This document shows positions 59,014-64,000 of a stretch of DNA of 64,000 nucleotides, one piece after another (the stretch's first letter is position 1; each line of letters begins with the position of its first letter). The position numbers were made by a program, and so were the translations under genes. The stretch covers positions 62,001 through 126,000 of the forward strand of contig NZ_FTMV01000003.1 of NCBI RefSeq assembly GCF_900156175.1. Direction: 5' to 3'. Under the pieces are notes generated by a model that saw nothing but the letters and a program-made list of their open reading frames with translations, did no database searches and was not told the origin of the DNA. The stretch is from Janthinobacterium sp. TND4EL3 (GTDB lineage: Bacteria > Pseudomonadota > Gammaproteobacteria > Burkholderiales > Burkholderiaceae_D).

Positions 59014-62000
59014 ATGGCGGCGCAACCTTCGGCAAGACCTTCGTATATCTATCAGGGCGGTTCGGTGATGATGCACTCGCCGCTGCAATTGAAACAGTCG
59101 GAAATGTACGGCTATTTCGTCAGGGGCGACCTGGCCAAGCTGCAGGCGACCGTCAACACCACCCTGAACCAGGTGGCGGGCAGCAGGATGACCCTGAAAG
59201 CGCTGTCGCCGTATGTGATGCTGACGTTTACACGCGTCAACCATGCCGATTCCGCCAACCCCGTCGACCAGGCCAAGGGCTGGATCACGGAAGTGGACAT
59301 CGTCACCTGGATCATGGTGGGCCAGATGGATGAGCACGGCAAGCTCGCGCATATCTACTGGTATCCATGCCATATCTTCGTCGATGACGCCATGGCCCTG
59401 ATCAACGGGCGCGAGCTGTTCGGCTATCCGAAATACCTGTGCGACTACGAGATTCCCGCCGCCGGCAGCGAGCCGCTGCGCTGCTCGGTGGCCGCCAAGG
59501 GCTTCCAGCATTTTTCACCCGAAACGAAACTGGCCCTGCACCCGCTGCTCGAAGTCAATGCCACCGTGCGGACGGGGCCGCACAAACCCGTCAACAGTTT
59601 TCTGGAGCTCATTGAGCAGGCGTTCCAGATTTTCCTGTCCATCCCCGATTTCTTTGACATGGATCAGGCCGGCTGGGCCGATATTTTGTCGCTGCTGCGC
59701 AAGCCGCGCATCGACCAGATTTTTCTCAAGCAATTCCCCGACAGCGCGGGCGTGAAAGCCGTGTACCAGGCCCTGGTGGCCGCGCCGGCCGAAATCAAGC
59801 GCCTGCACAGCGCGCGCCTGCTCGGCTACGACTACGCATGCACGGTGCACGCCTTCGACAGCTTCCCGCTGGACCAGACCCTCGGCTTGCAGCTGGGGCC
59901 GCAGGCGGCGATATTGCCGTTCAACGTGAACTTCGACTTCACGGCCATGCCGGGCGAGGAACTGGTCGACAATTCGCAGATCGCGCCGGAAAAGATCGCC
60001 ATCCTCGGCGGCGGCGTGGCCGCCATGACCACCGCGTATTATTTGACGAACCAGCCGGGCTGGCAAAACCGGCACGCCATCACCGTCTACCAGCTGGGCT
60101 GGCGCCTCGGCGGCAAGGGCGCCAGCGGGCGCAATGCCCAGGCGGGCCAGCGCATCGAGGAGCACGGCCTGCACATCTGGTTCGGCTTTTATGCGAACGC
60201 CTTCAGGATGATCAAGGAAGCCTACGCGAGCCTGGAACGTCCGCCCGGTGCGCCGCTGGCCACCTGGCGCGACGCTTTCAAACAGCATGATTACGTGGCC
60301 CTGTCGGAAGACGTCAAGGGCCAGTGGCGCAACTGGTCCATCGTCTTTCCCACCTTGCCGGGCGAACCGGGCGAGGGCGGCGAAGACATCACCCTGTGGC
60401 AGATGGCCATCGCCATGGTGGGCTGGATCGAGCAGTGGCTGCGCCAGATCCGGCAGGTGGCCGACGCCGATGCGCGCATCGTGCGCGCCAGCGCATCGCA
60501 GGGAGAGGGCGTGTGGCCGGGCTGGCTGCGCCGCCTGGCCGACGCGGTCGTGGGGCAGGCCGATGAACTGGGGCTGGACGTGGGCCTGTCCGTCGGCGCG
60601 CTGGCCGCGCTGGTGGCCGACCTGGCGCCGGACTCCACGCGCCACGACCAGGCCCGCCACCAGCTGCTGGCCGGCACCCTGAACGGCATCCGCGCCTGGC
60701 TGCGCCTGCGCTACCGGGCGCTGATCGACGGCGACGACGAGTTGCGCCGCCTGTTCACCTGCCTGGACCTGGGCATCACCGTCATGAAGGGCATGTTCGA
60801 GGATGGCGTGTTCAGGAACGGCTTCGACGTCATCAACGACATCGATTTCCGCGCCTGGCTGCGCAAGCATGGCGGCGACGAGCAGTTCAGCGTCAATTCG
60901 GCGCCCGTGCGGGGTTTCTATGACCTCGTGTTCGCCTACGAAGGCGGCGATTTCGGCAAGCCGAACATCGAGGCGGGCACCTTGCTGCGGGCCATGGCGC
61001 GCATCGGCCTGGCCTACAAGGGCGGCATCATGTTCAAGATGCAGGCCGGCATGGGCGACACGATCTTCACGCCGCTGTACCAGGTGCTGAAAAAGCGCGG
61101 CGTGACATTCAAGTTCTTCCAGCGCGTGGAAGAACTGGTGCCGGGCGCGGGCGACATCGACAGCATCCGCATTACGCAGCAGGTGCAATTGAAGGACCCG
61201 GCCGCCGGCTATGCGCCGCTGGTGGACGTGAATGGCCTGGCTTGCTGGCCCAGCGCGCCCGATTACACGCAGTTTGATCCCGCGCAAGCGGCGCTGCTGC
61301 AGGAGAAAACGGTCAACCTGGAATCGTACTGGAGCGGCTGGCCGCAGCAGTACCAGCAGGCGTTCGGCCGGCAGCTGCCCGTCACGGTCCTGAAGAAGGG
61401 CGTCGATTTCGACAAGGTGGTGTTCGGCATTTCCATCGGCTCGCTGCCCGCCCTGTGCCCGCAGCTGCTGGCGCAAAGCCCGGCCCTGCGGCTGGCGTCC
61501 GAGAAGGTGAAAACGGTGGCCACGCAGGCTTACCAGGTGTGGCTCAACAAGGATTTGCATCAGATGGGCTGGACCACGCAGCCGAAGGGCCAGCAGCCCG
61601 TGCTGTCGGCCTTCACGGAGCCGTACGACACGTGGGCGCCGATGGACCAGCTGCTGGCGCATGAAGACTGGCCGGCGGGGCTGGAACCGAAGAACGTCTC
61701 CTACTTTTGCAGCGCCTTTCCCGTCGACGGCTACCCGCCCGTCACCGATACGGATTTCCCCGCCCGCTGCGCGGCCAGGGCGAAACAGGGCGCGCTGCAC
61801 CAGCTGGAACGCGAGATCGGCGCGCTGTGGCCGGAGGCGGGCGCGCCGGGCGCATTTCCGTGGCAATGGCTGGTCGATGCGAAGGAGGCTGCGGGGCCGG
61901 CCCGCTTCGACAGCCAGTACTGGCGCGCCAACGTCGACCCGTCCGAGCGCTACGTGATGTCGGTGGTGGGCAGCACGCAGTACCGGCTGGCCACCGACCA

Positions 62001-62151
62001 GTCGGGCTTTTCCAACCTGTACCTCACGGGCGACTGGGTGCGGACGGGCCTCAACGCGGGCTGCGTGGAAGCGGCCGTGATGGCGGGCATGCAGACCTCG
62101 CGCGCCATGACGGGCTATCCGGCCGTGATCCAGGGAGAGAAGGATTTCTAG
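59014..62151 (+). CDS. Fusion of acetoacetate-decarboxylase-like and FAD amine-oxidase/desaturase-like domains
   Basis: 1,045 residues. Residues about 15-310 resemble the acetoacetate decarboxylase fold (LKQSEMYGYFVRGD; HIFVDDAMALINGRELFGYPK). Lys140 in GYPKY aligns with the Schiff-base lysine, but the second Lys of the usual PKK is Tyr. A dinucleotide motif follows at 329-340 (AILGGGVAAMTT), then GWRLGGKGASGRN and GLHIWFGFYANAF, as in phytoene-desaturase/amine-oxidase proteins. The C-terminal FAD motif is LYLTGDWVRTGLNAGCVEAA. GGAGG sets the ATG. The substrate is unknown. An exported alpha/beta hydrolase follows 2 nt later. Confidence 0.85.
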   Translation: MAAQPSARPSYIYQGGSVMMHSPLQLKQSEMYGYFVRGDLAKLQATVNTTLNQVAGSRMTLKALSPYVMLTFTRVNHADSANPVDQAKGWITEVDIVTWIMVGQMDEHGKLAHIYWYPCHIFVDDAMALINGRELFGYPKYLCDYEIPAAGSEPLRCSVAAKGFQHFSPETKLALHPLLEVNATVRTGPHKPVNSFLELIEQAFQIFLSIPDFFDMDQAGWADILSLLRKPRIDQIFLKQFPDSAGVKAVYQALVAAPAEIKRLHSARLLGYDYACTVHAFDSFPLDQTLGLQLGPQAAILPFNVNFDFTAMPGEELVDNSQIAPEKIAILGGGVAAMTTAYYLTNQPGWQNRHAITVYQLGWRLGGKGASGRNAQAGQRIEEHGLHIWFGFYANAFRMIKEAYASLERPPGAPLATWRDAFKQHDYVALSEDVKGQWRNWSIVFPTLPGEPGEGGEDITLWQMAIAMVGWIEQWLRQIRQVADADARIVRASASQGEGVWPGWLRRLADAVVGQADELGLDVGLSVGALAALVADLAPDSTRHDQARHQLLAGTLNGIRAWLRLRYRALIDGDDELRRLFTCLDLGITVMKGMFEDGVFRNGFDVINDIDFRAWLRKHGGDEQFSVNSAPVRGFYDLVFAYEGGDFGKPNIEAGTLLRAMARIGLAYKGGIMFKMQAGMGDTIFTPLYQVLKKRGVTFKFFQRVEELVPGAGDIDSIRITQQVQLKDPAAGYAPLVDVNGLACWPSAPDYTQFDPAQAALLQEKTVNLESYWSGWPQQYQQAFGRQLPVTVLKKGVDFDKVVFGISIGSLPALCPQLLAQSPALRLASEKVKTVATQAYQVWLNKDLHQMGWTTQPKGQQPVLSAFTEPYDTWAPMDQLLAHEDWPAGLEPKNVSYFCSAFPVDGYPPVTDTDFPARCAARAKQGALHQLEREIGALWPEAGAPGAFPWQWLVDAKEAAGPARFDSQYWRANVDPSERYVMSVVGSTQYRLATDQSGFSNLYLTGDWVRTGLNAGCVEAAVMAGMQTSRAMTGYPAVIQGEKDF

Positions 62152-62153
62152 TC

Positions 62154-63059
62154 ATGCAAGGCCTGCTGTTTTTGTGTTTGATCCTGCTCAACCCGCATGC
62201 GCTGGCGGCGCCGCCCGGCGCCATCGTGCTGTGGCCCGGTGCGCCGCCCGGCGGCGCGGCGCCCGGCCCGCAGCGCGACAGCGCCAAGGGCTCCATCACG
62301 CAGGTGGCGCAGCCTTACCTGCTCGCGCACCGCCCGGCGCAGCCGAACGGCATGGCCATCCTGCTCGTCAGCGGCGGCGGTTATGCGCATATCGAGGCGG
62401 GCAAGGAGAGCGGCCCCGCCGCCCGCTGGCTGCAGGAGCGGGGCATCACGGCGTTTGAACTCGTGTACCGGCTGCCGCGGGAGGGCGGCGGGGTGGCCGC
62501 GCCATTCCAGGATGGCCAGCGCGCCATGCGCGTGATCCGTGCGCGCGCCGCCGAGTGGGGCATCGACCCGGCGCGCATCGGCATGCTCGGCTTTTCCGCC
62601 GGCGCGCACCTGGCCGGCATGACGGCCGTCGAGCCGGACGCCTCCCGCCATGCGCCCGTCGATGCGATCGATGCCGTCTCGGCGCGGCCCGATTTCGTCG
62701 TGCTGCTGTACCCCGTGCTGACCATGCAGCAGCCGTTCGACACGACGCATGCAAAGAAGCAGCTGCTGGGAAGCGATCCCGCGCAGGCGGCGCGCGACGC
62801 GCTGTCGGTGGAATTGCAAGTCGATGCGCGCGCGCCGCCCATGTTCATCGCGCAGGCGCTCGACGACGGCATTTCTCCGCCCGGGAACAGCGTGCTGATG
62901 GCGGCGGCCCTGCGCCGCGCTGGCGTGCCGGTGGAACTGCGGCAGTTCCGGCACGGCGGCCATGGCTGGGGCCTGGGCAAGCCGGGCAGCGAGCCCGCCG
63001 CGTGGCCGCGACTGCTGCTGGCGTGGCTGCGGGCGAACGGCTGGCTGCCAGCGGACTGA
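62154..63059 (+). CDS. Exported alpha/beta hydrolase (acetyl-xylan-esterase-like)
   Basis: 301 residues; signal peptide to HALAAPPG. Oxyanion region LVSGGGYAHIEAGKE, nucleophile Ser148 in GFSAGAHLAG, acid Asp237 or Asp238 (ALDDGISP) and base His270 in HGGHGWG. It resembles BD-FAE/acetyl-xylan esterase-type enzymes. The ATG lies 2 nt after the fusion oxidoreductase, so they are probably co-transcribed. It ends convergently 1 nt from the hybrid kinase gene. Confidence 0.88.
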   Translation: MQGLLFLCLILLNPHALAAPPGAIVLWPGAPPGGAAPGPQRDSAKGSITQVAQPYLLAHRPAQPNGMAILLVSGGGYAHIEAGKESGPAARWLQERGITAFELVYRLPREGGGVAAPFQDGQRAMRVIRARAAEWGIDPARIGMLGFSAGAHLAGMTAVEPDASRHAPVDAIDAVSARPDFVVLLYPVLTMQQPFDTTHAKKQLLGSDPAQAARDALSVELQVDARAPPMFIAQALDDGISPPGNSVLMAAALRRAGVPVELRQFRHGGHGWGLGKPGSEPAAWPRLLLAWLRANGWLPAD

Positions 63060-63060
63060 A

Positions 63061-64000
63061 TCAATCGATGGCGGCGGCCGGCGCGTTCAGGTCGCGGCGT
63101 GCCTCGTCCAGCGCCGCCTGCAGCTGCGGCAGGAATTTTTCCACGTTGTCGAGCTGGCCGTTCGACGCCAGCGTTTCCATCTGGTGGCACAGGCCGTGCA
63201 GGGTGGGGCGGCTCAGGTAGCCGGCGCTGCCCTTTAATGCGTGGAAGGCGGCCGCCGCGGCGCTGGCGTTGCCGTCGCGCACGGCGTGGCAAGCCAGGTC
63301 CAGGCGGCGCGGCGCCTCGCTGAGGAAGGCTTGCGCGATGCGCTGCACGTGCTGCGGCGACAGGCCGGCCAGCGGCAGGATGTGCACGGGCGCGCTCATG
63401 GGGTCGGCCGGCGCCGGCGTCTCGGGCGGCCTGGCCGGCGCGCCCCCGTCGTCCAGGCCGAACTGGCGCGCCAGCGCGTCGTCGTCCTGCGGCAGCGATG
63501 GCGGCAGCGCGTGGCCGCGCGCCAGCAGCAGGTCGATGACGGCGTCGATTTTCTCGAACAGGAGCGCCTCGTCGACGGGCTTGCTGAGGAAGTCGTCCAT
63601 GCCGCAAGCCAGGTAGCGCTGGCGGTCATGTTCGCTGGCGTTGGCCGTCAGCGCGATGATGGGGATCTGCGCGTCGGGCACGGGGAACTGCGCATTGCCG
63701 CCGTCGCGGATCAGGCGCGCGGCCTGTTCGCCATCCATCTGCGGCATGCGGCCATCCATCAGCACGCAGTCGTAGGGCCCCGCGCCCAGCGCGCGCAGCG
63801 CTTCCTCGCCATTGTCGACGATGGTGACGGCATGGCCCATGCTTTCGAGCAGGGTGCCGATGATGATCTGGTTGGTGCGCACGTCCTCGGCGCACAGGAT
63901 GCGCAGGCGGCAGGCGTGGTGCGCATGGCGCGGCGCCAGGCGCGTGTCGGCCGCCGGCGCGCTGCCGGGCGTCAAGGGCAAGGTGAAATGGAAGCGCGAA
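63061..64000 (-). CDS. Hybrid histidine kinase, C-terminal part (partial)
   Basis: The frame runs off the right edge, so the start is missing. What is visible: the end of an ATPase domain (SRFHFTLPL from the last bases), a receiver domain (CAEDVRTNQII, Asp in VLMDGRMPQMDG, Lys in FLSKPVDEALL), a proline-rich linker, and an HPt domain with the phospho-His in FHALKGSAGYL. This order (kinase-REC-HPt) is that of BarA-like phosphorelay sensors. An internal start giving only REC-HPt is less likely. Confidence 0.88.
   Translation of the reverse strand, partial: SRFHFTLPLTPGSAPAADTRLAPRHAHHACRLRILCAEDVRTNQIIIGTLLESMGHAVTIVDNGEEALRALGAGPYDCVLMDGRMPQMDGEQAARLIRDGGNAQFPVPDAQIPIIALTANASEHDRQRYLACGMDDFLSKPVDEALLFEKIDAVIDLLLARGHALPPSLPQDDDALARQFGLDDGGAPARPPETPAPADPMSAPVHILPLAGLSPQHVQRIAQAFLSEAPRRLDLACHAVRDGNASAAAAAFHALKGSAGYLSRPTLHGLCHQMETLASNGQLDNVEKFLPQLQAALDEARRDLNAPAAAID

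Noticed and set aside
59014..62151. Sequencing error merging two separate genes
   Set aside because: The frame is continuous with uniform codon use, and a plausible linker lies at about residues 310-325 with no internal start-site signal.

Overview
The window reads as a stretch of a high-GC betaproteobacterial chromosome, most likely Oxalobacteraceae (Janthinobacterium/Massilia-like). This is an inference from gene order (lepA-lepB-rnc-era-recO-pdxJ-acpS-uvrC-pgsA-tRNA-Gly) and protein character, not from a database match. I see no prophage, insertion sequence or CRISPR array.

Layout. 1-9,832: housekeeping block on the + strand (glutaredoxin-like protein, EF-4, signal peptidase I, RNase III, Era, RecO, PdxJ, AcpS, UvrC, PgsA), with a candidate structured small RNA before lepA. 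9,899-10,790: five near-identical tRNA-Gly(GCC) genes and one tRNA-Cys(GCA) in two transcription units. 11,026-17,322: SulP anion transporter, a small unknown protein, a chemotaxis receptor and a Fur-box-preceded TonB-dependent siderophore receptor. 17,630-26,955: a nearly self-contained selenocysteine island: formate dehydrogenase fdnG (in-frame TGA read as Sec at 18,218-18,220), fdnH, fdnI, fdhE, selA, selB and the tRNA-Sec gene. Only selD is missing from the window.

27,129-41,850: a periplasmic binding protein; a four-gene minus-strand SiaABCD-like c-di-GMP switch whose phosphatase has a CBS-like N-terminus rather than a membrane sensor; a MerR regulator with a flavodoxin-fold oxidoreductase; Fur with its own Fur box; a LysR regulator; OmpW behind a perfect FNR/Anr site; a methionine uptake operon (metN lacking its regulatory domain, metI, metQ); a heme oxygenase coupled to a YbaN-like membrane protein behind a Fur-like box; YceI; and a flavin monooxygenase. 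Three Fur-type boxes and one FNR-type box indicate control by iron and oxygen.

41,869-64,000: a GAF/Fis-type regulator divergent from an outer-membrane barrel and a NylB/class-C-type serine hydrolase; a CHASE2-only membrane protein; a coupled DUF2760-Hsp70-Hsp70 operon; a transglutaminase-like protein and a DUF4349-like lipoprotein; a split chromate transporter pair; an orphan receiver protein flanked by two diverged copies of a DnaA-box module; an HD hydrolase; and a 1,045-residue fusion of an acetoacetate-decarboxylase-like domain to an FAD amine-oxidase/desaturase-like domain followed 2 nt later by an exported alpha/beta hydrolase. The window ends inside a hybrid histidine kinase.

The least explained items are the decarboxylase-oxidoreductase fusion with its hydrolase, the paired DnaA-box modules around 57-58 kb, the soluble CBS-PP2C version of the Sia switch, the DUF2760/double-Hsp70 operon, and the structured RNA candidate upstream of lepA.
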